64,000 nucleotides of DNA from Nocardia bovistercoris (GTDB taxonomy: Bacteria; Actinomycetota; Actinomycetes; Mycobacteriales; Mycobacteriaceae). The stretch spans positions 86,510 to 150,509 of the forward strand of contig NZ_JADMLG010000016.1 of the NCBI RefSeq assembly GCF_015674855.1. Direction: 5' to 3'. The position numbers were made by a program, and so were the translations under genes. Below are positions 44,996-54,739 of the stretch, piece after piece (position 1 is the stretch's first letter; every line of letters starts with the position of its first letter). Under the pieces are notes generated by a model. It saw only the letters and a list, made by a program, of their open reading frames with translations. It did not search any database and was not told the DNA's origin.

Positions 44996-45673
44996 CTACG
45001 CCGACACCAGAGTGTCGAGCACCGAAAGGAAAAGGCCCATGCCATCGTCGCTGGGACCGGTGAGCGGCTCGGTGGCGTGCTCGGGATGCGGCATCAGGCC
45101 GACCACCCGACCGTCGGCCGAGGCGATGCCCGCGATCGCGCGCTGCGAACCGTTCGGATTCGCGCCCGAGTAGCGGAACACCACGCGACCCTCGCCCTCC
45201 AGCTCGTCCAGCACCTGCGGGGACGCCTGGTAACGGCCCTCACCGGATTTCAGCGGGATGAGGATCTGGGCGCCGGGTTCGTAACGCGAGGTCCACGCGG
45301 TGCCGACCGACTCAACCGTGAGCCATTCGTCACGGCAGATGAAATGCAGCCCCTCGTTGCGGGTGAGCGCGCCGGGCAGCAGACCGGCCTCGCACAGCAC
45401 CTGGAAACCGTTGCAGATGCCCAGAACCGGCAAGCCCTTGCGCGCGCCATCGACGACCTTGCCCATGACCGGCGCGAACCGGGCTATCGCGCCGGCGCGC
45501 AGGTAGTCGCCGTAGGAGAATCCGCCGGGCACGACCACCGCGTCGACCCCCTTGAGGTCCGCGTCGGCGTGCCACAGTTCGACGGCCTCGGCGCCCGAGC
45601 GGCGCACCGCACGCAGCGCGTCCACATCGTCCAGAGTTCCGGGGAAGGTGATGACACCGATCCGCGCGCTCAT
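44996..45673 (-). CDS. purQ: phosphoribosylformylglycinamidine synthase subunit PurQ
   Basis: Class I glutamine amidotransferase subunit supplying ammonia to PurL. The 225-aa protein has GVITFPGTLDDVDA, the nucleophile in GICNGFQ, and the His-Glu pair in MPHPEHA. ATG 45673 overlaps the purS stop (ATGA). Confidence 0.96.
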   Translation of the reverse strand: MSARIGVITFPGTLDDVDALRAVRRSGAEAVELWHADADLKGVDAVVVPGGFSYGDYLRAGAIARFAPVMGKVVDGARKGLPVLGICNGFQVLCEAGLLPGALTRNEGLHFICRDEWLTVESVGTAWTSRYEPGAQILIPLKSGEGRYQASPQVLDELEGEGRVVFRYSGANPNGSQRAIAGIASADGRVVGLMPHPEHATEPLTGPSDDGMGLFLSVLDTLVSA

Positions 45674-45906
45674 GAGACGCGGACCACCTTCCACTCCTCG
45701 ATCACGGTGTTGGCCAGCAGCGCCTCGGCGATCTGCTCCAACTCGGCGTCGCTGACACTGTCGTCCACGTCGAGTTCGAACCGTTTGCCCTGCCGCACAT
45801 CGATGATTCCGGCGAATCCGAGGCGCGGGAGCGCACCCGCGATGGCCTGTCCCTGCGGGTCCAGGATCTCGGCCTTCGGCATCACTTCGACCACGACTCG
45901 TGCCAC
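45670..45906 (-). CDS. purS: phosphoribosylformylglycinamidine synthase subunit PurS
   Basis: A 78-aa structural subunit that bridges PurL and PurQ. MARVVVEVMPKAEILDPQGQAI is family-typical. GTG start with GAGGAG six bases upstream; overlaps purQ, giving 1:1 translation. Confidence 0.94.
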   Translation of the reverse strand: MARVVVEVMPKAEILDPQGQAIAGALPRLGFAGIIDVRQGKRFELDVDDSVSDAELEQIAEALLANTVIEEWKVVRVS

Positions 45907-46030
45907 GCGTTGCTCCTCGAGTGGTATTCGGGGGGTTACCCGGAAAGCCTAGTCGCCGTCGCGGGTCGCGGCGTCCTCGGGGGTCGGGTGAATCCGGCGT
46001 TCGCGAGCGGCGCGCGCATAGGGTGAACTC

Positions 46031-46675
46031 ATGCGCATAGCCCACTTCGGCCACTCCTGCATTCTCGTCGAACTGCACGGCAAGAAGGTCCTGTTCGATC
46101 CGGGCACCTTCTCCCACGGATTCGAGGGCATCACCGGACTCGACGCGATCGCGGTCACCCATCAGCATCCCGATCACATCGACCCGGAGCGCATCGACGC
46201 GCTCCTCGACGCCAACCCGGACGCGCGCCTGCTCTCCGATCCGGAGACCGCGGCGCAGCGCGGCGGGCGTTGGGAGGCGGTGCGCGCGGGTCAGGTGCTC
46301 GATCTGGACGGCCTGCGGATCACCGGAGGCGGCGGCAGGCACGCCGTCATTCACCCGGAACTGCCCGTGATCGACAACACGGTCTTCCAACTCGGCACCG
46401 CCGACGACCCGAGCCAACTCGTCCACCCGGGCGACTCGCTGTGGGTGCCGTCCACTCCGGTCGGCGTGCTCGCCATCCCCGCCGCCGCCCCCTGGATGCG
46501 GATCAGCGAAGCCGTCGACTACCTGCGCTCGGTGCGGCCGCGCACGGCGATCCCCATCCACTTCGGCATCATCGAGCAGGCGGCGCGCGGCATCTATTTC
46601 GGCAGGCTCACCGAGATGGCGCCCCCGGCAACGGAATTCGCGCTCATCAGCCCCGAGGGCGACCGCGAGTTCTGA
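46031..46675 (+). CDS. UlaG-like MBL-fold metallo-hydrolase
   Basis: A 214-aa metallo-beta-lactamase-fold protein with the metal motif THQHPDHID, DPGTF early on, and IHFGII near the C-terminus. Counterpart of Rv0786c. Substrate unknown. Leaderless ATG, six bases after TAGGGT (46019-46024). Divergent from purS-purQ. Confidence 0.85.
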   Translation: MRIAHFGHSCILVELHGKKVLFDPGTFSHGFEGITGLDAIAVTHQHPDHIDPERIDALLDANPDARLLSDPETAAQRGGRWEAVRAGQVLDLDGLRITGGGGRHAVIHPELPVIDNTVFQLGTADDPSQLVHPGDSLWVPSTPVGVLAIPAAAPWMRISEAVDYLRSVRPRTAIPIHFGIIEQAARGIYFGRLTEMAPPATEFALISPEGDREF

Positions 46676-47007
46676 TCCGGCGACGGCTCGTCGTGGCGCT
46701 TCGATACCCTCGCCCCGATCGGGCGGCCGTGCACGTCTCTACCGTCCGGTAGCCGGCGCTGCCGAAGGATTGCCGTAAAGCGCGAACTTCGCGATTCACT
46801 CGAATTCTTGCCCCCGGCCCTTCATTTCCGCGCGGCAGACGGGCCGGGTGACAAATGTTACCGACAAGTTCGGTACAACCACGAATGTAGCGACCGCAGA
46901 GCATTCCATGGCATGCTCCTAGGCCGGTCGACTCGCATTCTATTCTCGAATCAGCATGCAATCAGCTATCAGACCATCCGGTACGAATACCGATGGCCCG
47001 CCCGATA
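46676..47007. other. 332-base intergenic region, AT-richer
   Basis: Holds TACCGA-CAAGT-TCGGTA (46859-46875) and a strong hairpin at 46974-46997 (GGTA-CGAA-TACC core) that probably terminates the minus-strand glycine-zipper gene. No convincing gene. Confidence 0.4.
46974..46997 (-). terminator. terminator of the glycine-zipper gene
   Basis: CCATC(C)GGTA and TACCGATGG pair around a CGAA tetraloop, with one bulged base, eleven bases after the stop at 47008. Confidence 0.55.
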
Positions 47008-47439
47008 TCAGGGCAGAACCTGCGGAACCGACTGCGGCGAGATCGCGCCGACCAGGATGCCGATGACGGTGCCCCACAGCGCGCCGTTGATCGCCCCGCC
47101 GATGGCTCCAGGAATCGCGCCGATGCCGCCGCCGAGCAGGCCCGCAGCGCCACCGAGGATTCCGGAGCCCGCCGCGCCGACCAACGCACCGGCAGCCGCG
47201 CCGTTCGCGAGTGGATCCGGGTTCTGCGCATCGGGATTCGTCGCCACCTCCTGCAGCGGCAGTCCGGCGGCGATCGGCGCGGCGGTCACCGGCTCGGCCA
47301 CGAACCGCACGACCGCGGCGGGCGCCTGCGCCTGCGCGGGATCGGCCGATGCCACTCCGGCGAACCCAGCGACGACCGCGAGCGGCAGCGCCGCGACGAT
47401 GCAGGTACGACGCGCATTCCTGATGGTGCTACGGAACAT
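47008..47439 (-). CDS. exported glycine-zipper hypothetical protein
   Basis: A 143-aa protein with a signal peptide (about 1-32; CIVAALPLAVVAGFAGVASA, cleavage before DPAQAQ), an Ala/Pro-rich middle and a C-terminal glycine-zipper segment (GAAGSGILGGAAGLLGGGIG) that could insert in a membrane. Found in Nocardia-type genomes without assigned function. ATG 47437-47439; the frame extends upstream to 47547 without support. Confidence 0.65.
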   Translation of the reverse strand: MFRSTIRNARRTCIVAALPLAVVAGFAGVASADPAQAQAPAAVVRFVAEPVTAAPIAAGLPLQEVATNPDAQNPDPLANGAAAGALVGAAGSGILGGAAGLLGGGIGAIPGAIGGAINGALWGTVIGILVGAISPQSVPQVLP

Positions 47440-47768
47440 ATCCCTGACCCCACTCTCCCCGACCCAAGACAAGGCCCGCGCATAGTCGCGGCGGGCAGTC
47501 AATTCATAGCGAACCTTGATTCGAATAGCAATATCTATACCGTCCAAGCCATTTCGATACGGTCACCGACGCGCCGATTCGGTGTGCAATACTCGCCGCG
47601 CCGCATTCACGATGACCGAATCGATCGTGACCGCCGTAGCGTCGGAGCCACTAATGCCAGAAGTTCGCCGACTCGCGCCCGCGACCGGTCATGGACTTCC
47701 GACCGACACGCCATCGATCGGTGCCGAAAGATAGCCCAACCGGCCCGATTCGACCGGTAGTCTCGATC
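47440..47768. other. 329-base intergenic region, AT-richer, divergent promoters
   Basis: Separates the glycine-zipper gene from glutamate decarboxylase. TAGTCT at 47758-47763 is the likely -10 of the decarboxylase. The rest is visibly AT-rich and shows no supported gene or clear operator. Confidence 0.4.
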
Positions 47769-49304
47769 ATGAACACTGAGCTACACCGGAGTGCCGATAA
47801 ACTGTCAAGCAAGACAACCAAATTCGCTGCGGCAGCCGCCCCCACCCGGGAGACTGGCAAACATTTGCCGCGAACCCGCGCCGGAGGCGATATGCCAGAA
47901 GAAGATATGCCGGAAGCCATCGAACCCGACGACCTGTTCGCCATGACCGGCCTGAGCCGTGGCGCACCCAAGGACGGATTCCCGGATCACGAGATGTTCC
48001 CCCAGGTCGCCTACGAGATCGTGCACGACGAACTGCTGCTCGACGGCGTCTCCCGCATGAATCTCGCCACCTTCTGCACCACCTGGGCCGACGACTACGC
48101 CCGCAGGCTCATGGCGGAATCGCTGGACAAGAACATCGTCGACAAGGACGAATACCCGCAGACCGCCGAACTCGAGCAGCGCTGCGTCCGCATGGTCGCC
48201 GACCTGTGGCACGCGCCCGACCCGGCCGCGCACGTCGGCACCTCGACCACCGGCTCGAGCGAGGCGGCCATGCTCGGCGGGCTCGCCGCCAAATTCCGCT
48301 GGCGCGCTCGCGGCGGCGCCGGAACCCCGAACTTCGTCTGCGGCCCGGTTCAGGTGTGTTGGGAAAAGTTCGCCCGCTATTTCGACGTCGAAATGCGCCG
48401 CATACCGCTGCGCGGCGACCGGCTGACCATGCATCCCGAGGACATCGCCGCCTACTGCGACGAGAACACCATCATGGTCGTGCCGACCTTCGGGCAGACC
48501 TACACCGGCCTGTTCGAGGACGTGGCGGGGATCAGCGCCGCGCTCGACGACATCGAGGCGAAGACCGGACTCGACATCCCCATCCACGTCGACGCCGCCA
48601 GCGGCGGATTCCTCGCCCCGTTCTGCGCCCCCGACCTGGTGTGGGACTTCCGGCTGCCGCGGGTGAAATCCATCAACGCCTCCGGCCACAAAACCGGCCT
48701 CGCCCCGCTCGGCGCGGGCTGGGCGATCTGGCGCGAACGCGCGGACCTGCCGCGCGAACTGGTCTTCGACGTCGACTACCTCGGCGGCTCCATGGCCACC
48801 TTCAACCTGAACTTCTCCAGGCCCGGCGGCCAGGCCATCACCCAGTACTACGACTTCATCCGCCTCGGGCGCCGAGGCTACTCCCGCGTCCAGAACGAGA
48901 TCTACCGGGTCGCACAGCATCTCGCCGACGGACTCGGCGCGAGCGGACTGTTCGAGATGATCCACGACGGCGACCCGCGCCGCGGCATCACCGCGGTCTC
49001 CTGGCGGCTGCGCGAAACACAGGACTTCAACCTCTACGACCTCTCGGACCGGCTGCGCAGCCGCGGTTGGCTCATCGCCGCCTACCCGCTGCCCGCCGAC
49101 CGCGACGACGAGACCATCATGCGCGCGGTGATCCGCCACGGCTTCACCCGCGACATGGTCGACCTGCTACTCGCCGACATGGACCGCTGTCTGACACTGC
49201 TGCGCAAACACCCGCTCGGCCTCACCCGAGCGGAAGCGGGCGGCTTCACCCACTCGGCCACCGCCGCCGTGCCCGCGGATCAGATCGCGTCCGCGCACGG
49301 CTGA
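47769..49304 (+). CDS. gadB: glutamate decarboxylase
   Basis: PLP enzyme converting glutamate to GABA and CO2, consuming a proton. The 511-aa protein has the PLP lysine in INASGHKTG (Lys308), DAASGGFLAPF with the PLP-binding Asp, and VGTSTTGSSEAAMLGG. The first 50 residues are an extra hydrophilic segment compared with E. coli GadB. Leaderless ATG 47769, five bases after TAGTCT. No glutamate/GABA antiporter is adjacent, so a role in acid resistance is uncertain. Confidence 0.92.
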   Translation: MNTELHRSADKLSSKTTKFAAAAAPTRETGKHLPRTRAGGDMPEEDMPEAIEPDDLFAMTGLSRGAPKDGFPDHEMFPQVAYEIVHDELLLDGVSRMNLATFCTTWADDYARRLMAESLDKNIVDKDEYPQTAELEQRCVRMVADLWHAPDPAAHVGTSTTGSSEAAMLGGLAAKFRWRARGGAGTPNFVCGPVQVCWEKFARYFDVEMRRIPLRGDRLTMHPEDIAAYCDENTIMVVPTFGQTYTGLFEDVAGISAALDDIEAKTGLDIPIHVDAASGGFLAPFCAPDLVWDFRLPRVKSINASGHKTGLAPLGAGWAIWRERADLPRELVFDVDYLGGSMATFNLNFSRPGGQAITQYYDFIRLGRRGYSRVQNEIYRVAQHLADGLGASGLFEMIHDGDPRRGITAVSWRLRETQDFNLYDLSDRLRSRGWLIAAYPLPADRDDETIMRAVIRHGFTRDMVDLLLADMDRCLTLLRKHPLGLTRAEAGGFTHSATAAVPADQIASAHG

Positions 49305-49544
49305 CCCGCACACAGCTCACGTACCCGCATGGGTGTCAGGCCCGCGCGAACGCGATACCGCCCGAAACCGTCCGCGTCACCCACGAACGCGACGCACCGG
49401 TGAACTCCGCGCCACGCTCGACGCCGCGCGTCGCCGCCCGCACACGCCAATTCCGGACGGCGACGCCGATCGGGCGTTCACGGGGTGGACCCGACCGGAC
49501 CACCCGCGACGTCCCCGACCGCACCGCACCAATGGCGGCGTCTA

Positions 49545-50246
49545 CTACGCCGCCCGATCCGCGGCGAACGGCTCCCAGCGATAGACCTCGCTGACGGCGC
49601 CGTGGTAAAGCGCCAGGTCGACGGCGTCGAGCACGGCCTGGCGCGGTCCCGAACGCTGCAACTGCGCGGCCGAGACCGCGAGCCGCAGCACACCGCCGCG
49701 CCGTGCGGTGCGCGCCGCGCCCATCACCAGCGCCCGGCACCACCACGGCTCGGCGCGGAAACCTTCGCCGATTCCGTACACCCGCGCGCGCTGCGCGATA
49801 TTGCGCTCGAGGTCGATGATCGAGGTGAGCCCGAGCGCGAGCCGGAAACCCAGGTCGGGCAGCGCCTCGAGCGCGCCCGTCGAGATGTTCCAGCGCGGCG
49901 CGGCGAACAGCCGGGTCCGCAGTCGCGCCTGCTCCATGACCCGGTCCGCCGCCGTCAGCCGCAGCTTGGCCTCGTGCCTCGGCAGGGTGGCGAATTCGGC
50001 CCTGCGCCGCTTGGTGGCCGCCTGGTCGTAGCCGTGCAGCACGATCGCGTCGCCCTCGGCCCTGCGTTCGCGCAGCCACGACTGTGTCGCCGTGTCCTCG
50101 AGCAGCCGATACTTGCCTTTCAGGCGCGGCGCGACCAGCAGCGACAGCCGCACGTCCCGACGATCCATCTCGGCCGCGAATTCGATCGCGGCGGCACGGG
50201 TGGTATCCCGGATACCCGATACGGACACGATCAGCTCGGCGTTCAT
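49545..50246 (-). CDS. DUF2334 polysaccharide-deacetylase-like protein
   Basis: A 233-aa DUF2334 protein with a NodB-like fold: VSVSGIRD at the first strand, HGYDQ as part of the metal site region and FAAPRWNIS. Counterpart of Rv0784. Enzyme activity not established. No SD; CATCGT six bases before the ATG may be a weak leaderless -10. Confidence 0.78.
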   Translation of the reverse strand: MNAELIVSVSGIRDTTRAAAIEFAAEMDRRDVRLSLLVAPRLKGKYRLLEDTATQSWLRERRAEGDAIVLHGYDQAATKRRRAEFATLPRHEAKLRLTAADRVMEQARLRTRLFAAPRWNISTGALEALPDLGFRLALGLTSIIDLERNIAQRARVYGIGEGFRAEPWWCRALVMGAARTARRGGVLRLAVSAAQLQRSGPRQAVLDAVDLALYHGAVSEVYRWEPFAADRAA

Positions 50247-50380
50247 GGCGATACGATGTCAGGCCCACATGACCGGAACGTGCAGCCGATGTGACCGGGC
50301 GAAGAACTCCCCGTCACACTCCGTCATCGCGGCTTCCGGCCATCGACACCGGACACCGGCAACCCGCGGGCGAGCGATTC

Positions 50381-52528
50381 CTACTCGCCGGCGAGGCCGA
50401 GGATGTCGAGCATCCAGGCGTACTCGAAGGCCACTTCCTTCCACTTCTCGTATCGCCCGCTGACCCCGCCGTGCCCGGCGCTCATCTCGGTCTTGAGCAG
50501 CAGCGCGGCGTCGCCCGTCTTGGTCGCGCGGAGTTTCGCCACCCACTTGGCCGGCTCGACATACAGCACGCGGGTGTCGTTGAGGCTGGTGATCGCCAGA
50601 ATCGCCGGATAGTCCTTGGCCTCGATGTTCTCGTACGGCGCGTAGGACTTCATGTAGTCGTAGACGTCCTTGTCCGCCAACGGATTTCCCCACTCGTCCC
50701 ATTCGATGACGGTCAGCGGCAGACTGGGATCGAGGATCGAGGTCAGCGGGTCGACGAACGGGACGTTGGCGAGGATGCCCGCGAACAGTTCGGGCGCCAG
50801 ATTCGCCACCGCGCCCATCAGCAATCCGCCCGCACTGCCGCCGTCGGCGACCATGCGGTCCGGCGCGGTGCGCCCGGAATCGACGAGATGGCGCGCGCAG
50901 GAGACGAAGTCGGTGAAGGTGTTCTTCTTGGTGAGGGTCTTGCCGTCCTCGTACCAGAGCCTGCCCATCTCGCCGCCGCCGCGCACATGCGCCACCGCGA
51001 AGACCGCGCCGCGATCGAGCAGCGACAGGCGCGCCACCGAGAACGACGGGTCCATACTGGCCTCGTAGGAGCCGTACCCGTAGAGCAGCAACGGTTTCGG
51101 GCCTTCGCCCGCGAACTCCTTCTTCCACACCAGTGAGATCGGGACCCGGATGCCGTCCTCAGCCACAGCCCAATCACGCTGCTGCGTATAGTCTTTCGAG
51201 TCGTAGCCGCCCAGCACCGGTTGTTGCTTGCGCAGCAGCAGCGCGCCGGTCGCAGGCACGTAGTCGAAGACCTGCATCGGGGTGATGAACGAGGTGAACC
51301 CGATGCGCAGGGTCGGCTGGTCCCACTCCGGGTTGGCGCCGGGGCCGACCGCGAACAACTCTTCGCCGAATTCGAGTTCGCGCAGTTCGCCATAGCCGCT
51401 GTCGGTCAGCGGCCACACCGCGACCCTGGTCAGCGCCTCGCGTCGATAGCTGAGCACCAGATGGTCGGCGAACGGGTCGACATCCTCGAGCCGCACGTCG
51501 TCGCGATGCCCGATCAACAGGGTCATATCCGACGGATCGGACACCGGGGCGTCGGCGAGCACGAAATTCTGCGCCTTCACCCCGTCCACCTCGTCGTTGT
51601 GCAGGATCAGGAAACGGTCGGCCCCCGCGATCACCGCGTGCTCCGCCGAATACTCGACGCCCTCGCGACGCGGCATGATGACCCGGAACTCGCCTTCGGG
51701 ATCATCGGATTCCAACACCCACCCCTCGGTGGTGATCTTGGAACCCACCCAGATCATCAGGTACTTCTCCGACCGGGTCGCCCCGATGCTGACCCAGTAG
51801 CGCTCGTCGGGCTCGTGGAACACCCGCACGTCGGCGTCGTTCGCGGCGCCGAGGCGATGCCGCCACACGGTGTCGGGCCGCCACGACTCGTCCACCGTCT
51901 GATAGAAGATGTGGGTGCCGTCCAGCGACCAGGTCGCGCCGGGCGCCGTGCCCGCGACCTCGTCGCCGAGCAGCTCGCCGGAACGCAGATCCTTGACGCG
52001 CAGGGTGTAGCGCTCGTCACCGACGGTGTCCACCGAGTAGGCGAGCAGGTTCCCGTCGTGGCTGACCGAGAACGCGCCGAGCGCGAAGAAATCGTGGCCA
52101 TCGGCCAGGATATTGCTGTCGATCAGTACCTGTTCGCCCGCGACCTCGGTGTCGGCGTCGAGCTGCGGCGGCGTCCACGCGTCGATGCCGTCGGCGCTCG
52201 CTTCGATCGGGCAGCGGCAGTGCACGCCGTACTGTTTGCCCTCGAAGCTGCGCGAGTAGTACCAGTACTCGCCCATCCGGGTCGGCACCGACAGGTCGGT
52301 CTCCAGGGTGCGCGACTTGATCTCGTCGAAGATCGTGTTCCGCAGGCCGTCCAGATGCGCGGTGCGCGCCTCGGTGTAGGCGTTCTCCGCCTCCAGATGC
52401 GCGATGACCTCGGGATTCTCCTTGTCCCGCAGCCATTCGTACTCGTCGACGTATACGTCGCCGTGATGCACCCGCTCGGTCGGCACACGCTTGGCGATCG
52501 GCGCCGCAACCACACTCTCGACAGACAT
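50381..52528 (-). CDS. ptrB: prolyl oligopeptidase family protease (oligopeptidase B)
   Basis: A 715-aa serine peptidase: seven-bladed propeller N-terminal part and a C-terminal alpha/beta hydrolase with nucleophile in DGGSAGG (Ser565) and YGYGSYEASMDPSF oxyanion segment. Single gene here, whereas M. tuberculosis has it split as Rv0781-Rv0782. Leaderless ATG, seven bases after TAGGGT (52536-52541, minus strand). Divergent from the DUF2330 gene by 97 bases. Confidence 0.92.
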   Translation of the reverse strand: MSVESVVAAPIAKRVPTERVHHGDVYVDEYEWLRDKENPEVIAHLEAENAYTEARTAHLDGLRNTIFDEIKSRTLETDLSVPTRMGEYWYYSRSFEGKQYGVHCRCPIEASADGIDAWTPPQLDADTEVAGEQVLIDSNILADGHDFFALGAFSVSHDGNLLAYSVDTVGDERYTLRVKDLRSGELLGDEVAGTAPGATWSLDGTHIFYQTVDESWRPDTVWRHRLGAANDADVRVFHEPDERYWVSIGATRSEKYLMIWVGSKITTEGWVLESDDPEGEFRVIMPRREGVEYSAEHAVIAGADRFLILHNDEVDGVKAQNFVLADAPVSDPSDMTLLIGHRDDVRLEDVDPFADHLVLSYRREALTRVAVWPLTDSGYGELRELEFGEELFAVGPGANPEWDQPTLRIGFTSFITPMQVFDYVPATGALLLRKQQPVLGGYDSKDYTQQRDWAVAEDGIRVPISLVWKKEFAGEGPKPLLLYGYGSYEASMDPSFSVARLSLLDRGAVFAVAHVRGGGEMGRLWYEDGKTLTKKNTFTDFVSCARHLVDSGRTAPDRMVADGGSAGGLLMGAVANLAPELFAGILANVPFVDPLTSILDPSLPLTVIEWDEWGNPLADKDVYDYMKSYAPYENIEAKDYPAILAITSLNDTRVLYVEPAKWVAKLRATKTGDAALLLKTEMSAGHGGVSGRYEKWKEVAFEYAWMLDILGLAGE

Positions 52529-52625
52529 GCGGTCCACCCTACTGTTCCCCGGTGTCACGTCCCCCCGAACGGCACAGCCCCCGATCCCCCCGATGGGGCG
52601 GTGCGCGCGCAAGTAGGCTCGCGGA

Positions 52626-53675
52626 ATGCGCACTCAACTCGCCGCCCGCCTCGCCGCGGCCGCCGCGCTGTCGCTGGGCGCCCTCGGTCTCGGCGCGCTC
52701 GCACCGGCGTCGGCCTGTGCCTGCGGCGGCGTGGTCAGTCCGGGTAATGCCGCCGCCGTGCAGGACGAGGTCGCGCTCGCGGGCTGGGACGGCCGCCGCG
52801 AAACCATCGTGATGCGGCTGGGTCTCGAAGCGGAATCCGACCGCGCCGCACTCATCGTGCCGACTCCGAGCCCGGCCAGGGTCAGCGCAGGCACCGCGCA
52901 GACCTTCGCCGAACTCGCGCGCCTCACCGCACCCGAGATCGTCACCGAGCGGCGCTGGTTCGACACCGACGACTTCCGCGACGGCGCCACCGCGGCCGCA
53001 CCGGGCGGCGGCGCGCCGACCGTACTCGAGCAGGTGCGGCTCGGCCCGATAGAGGCGACCACGTTGGCGGGCGGAACCCTGGACGGGCTGCGCGCCTGGC
53101 TCGCCGCCAACGGCTACGAGATGCGGCCCGAGGTGGTCGCGACCCTCGACCCGTACCTGAAGGAGAACTGGTCCTTCGTCGCGGTCCGGTTGACCGGCGA
53201 AGGCACGACGCTGCGCGGCGAACTCGACCCGATCCGCCTGAGTTTCGACTCCGAGCGTTTCGTCTACCCGATGCGGATGTCGAGCGCGGCGCGCGACCCG
53301 CAGTCGGTGCGACTGTACCTGCTCGGCGAACACCGGATGCGGCGTTCCGACGTCGACGCCGAAAAGCAGTACAACAACGTCGAATTCGCGGGCCGCATCG
53401 GCGACAGCACCGATCCGCAGTTGCGCGAACTGGCCGCCGACGGCCGCGACTACCTCACCGAGATCACCGTTGGCATCCACCAGCCCGCCGCCATCACCAG
53501 CGATTTCACGTTCACCGCGGCACCGAGCGACGACGGCTACCGCAAGCGGATAACCCTGGTCGACCACGTGGAGATCGCCGGATTCCCCGCGGGCACCGTC
53601 ATTCTCGGCGCCGCGAGCCTCGCAGCGGTGGTCGTCTTGATCGCCGTGGTCCGGGTGGTGCGCAAACCGTCCTGA
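52626..53675 (+). CDS. DUF2330 exported membrane-anchored protein
   Basis: A 349-aa DUF2330 protein with signal peptide (1-31), the family CACGG cysteines right after cleavage (ASACACGGVVSP), an extracytoplasmic domain and a C-terminal helix (about 322-344). Function unknown. Leaderless ATG, six bases after TAGGCT (52614-52619). Confidence 0.82.
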   Translation: MRTQLAARLAAAAALSLGALGLGALAPASACACGGVVSPGNAAAVQDEVALAGWDGRRETIVMRLGLEAESDRAALIVPTPSPARVSAGTAQTFAELARLTAPEIVTERRWFDTDDFRDGATAAAPGGGAPTVLEQVRLGPIEATTLAGGTLDGLRAWLAANGYEMRPEVVATLDPYLKENWSFVAVRLTGEGTTLRGELDPIRLSFDSERFVYPMRMSSAARDPQSVRLYLLGEHRMRRSDVDAEKQYNNVEFAGRIGDSTDPQLRELAADGRDYLTEITVGIHQPAAITSDFTFTAAPSDDGYRKRITLVDHVEIAGFPAGTVILGAASLAAVVVLIAVVRVVRKPS

Positions 53676-53676
53676 C

Positions 53677-54636
53677 TCAGGCGCCGATCGCGGGTCCGAT
53701 CGTGGCCCACGACGCGTGCAAGGTGTCCTGCCAGTAGGACCAGGAGTGAGTTCCGGTGGCGCTGTAGTCGATTCGCGCCGATATGCCCACCGTGCGCAAC
53801 TGTCGGTCGAAGTTGAGGGTGCAGATGTTGACGCCCGCCTCGACCGGGCCGCCGAGGAAGATGTTCTCGGCCAGTTGCGGTTTCACCTCGGCCTCGTGCG
53901 GGCCGGGCACCCCGGTTCCGGTGGACAGGTATATCGCCTTGCCGCGCAAGCGATCCGCCATCCGTGACGGATCATGTTCGGCCCACGCCGGACTCCCCGG
54001 CGGACCCCACATGTTCAGCGGATTCCCGCCCCGATTGGCGATGGAGAACATCACCGCGCCGGTGGCGAGTCCGGTGTCGGGGCAGGCGCTGTATCCGGCG
54101 ACCGCCTCGTACAACCACGGATTGCGGGCGGCGAGGATGAAGGCCGCGTTGCCGCCCATCGACAGTCCGCCGATGGCGTTGACGCCATTGCCGTCGAAGG
54201 TCGCGTCGATCAGCGGCGGCAGTTCCGAGGTCAGGAAGGTCTCCCACCGGTAGCGGCCGAAATGCGGGTCGTCCTGCTGCCAGTCGGTGTAGTAACCGGC
54301 CTGCCCGCCCACCGGGAGCACCACGTTGAGATTCTTGCCGCGGAAGAACGCCTCCGCGTCGGTGGCGTTGGTCCATGTGCTCTGGCCGACGCCGGGATCG
54401 AGTCCGTCGAGCAGGTAGTAGGACGGTCGCGAACCGCCGCCCGCCGGATGCAGGACGTCGACCTGGACGGTGCGGCCCATCGCCGGTGAGTCCACGAACA
54501 GCGACGCCCGGGTGGCGCTCACCTCATCGATGCGGACGATGCGCGCCGCCGCGGCCGTGGCCGGTTCGGTCACCATCGGACCGGCTAGAGCTAGCGCGAG
54601 CGTAAGCAACATTGCAGCTATCGTTCTTCGGTGCAC
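53677..54636 (-). CDS. antigen-85-like secreted esterase / mycolyltransferase family
   Basis: A 319-aa secreted alpha/beta hydrolase with signal peptide (1-30), nucleophile GLSMGG (Ser159) and C-terminal GTHSWSYW carrying the catalytic His, as in trehalose mycolyltransferases. Mycolyl transfer to trehalose or arabinogalactan is plausible; other family members are plain esterases. GTG 54636 has GGAGGTGGAG upstream. Supports a mycolic-acid-containing host. Confidence 0.85.
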   Translation of the reverse strand: MHRRTIAAMLLTLALALAGPMVTEPATAAAARIVRIDEVSATRASLFVDSPAMGRTVQVDVLHPAGGGSRPSYYLLDGLDPGVGQSTWTNATDAEAFFRGKNLNVVLPVGGQAGYYTDWQQDDPHFGRYRWETFLTSELPPLIDATFDGNGVNAIGGLSMGGNAAFILAARNPWLYEAVAGYSACPDTGLATGAVMFSIANRGGNPLNMWGPPGSPAWAEHDPSRMADRLRGKAIYLSTGTGVPGPHEAEVKPQLAENIFLGGPVEAGVNICTLNFDRQLRTVGISARIDYSATGTHSWSYWQDTLHASWATIGPAIGA

Positions 54637-54739
54637 TGCTCCACCTCCACCACAGCACAACAACGGCTTCAAAAGTAGCGCAAGCCGCCCGCGTGGCGGA
54701 AGGGATTCACGATGAGAGCCGTCCAACAGCAAACTGCCA

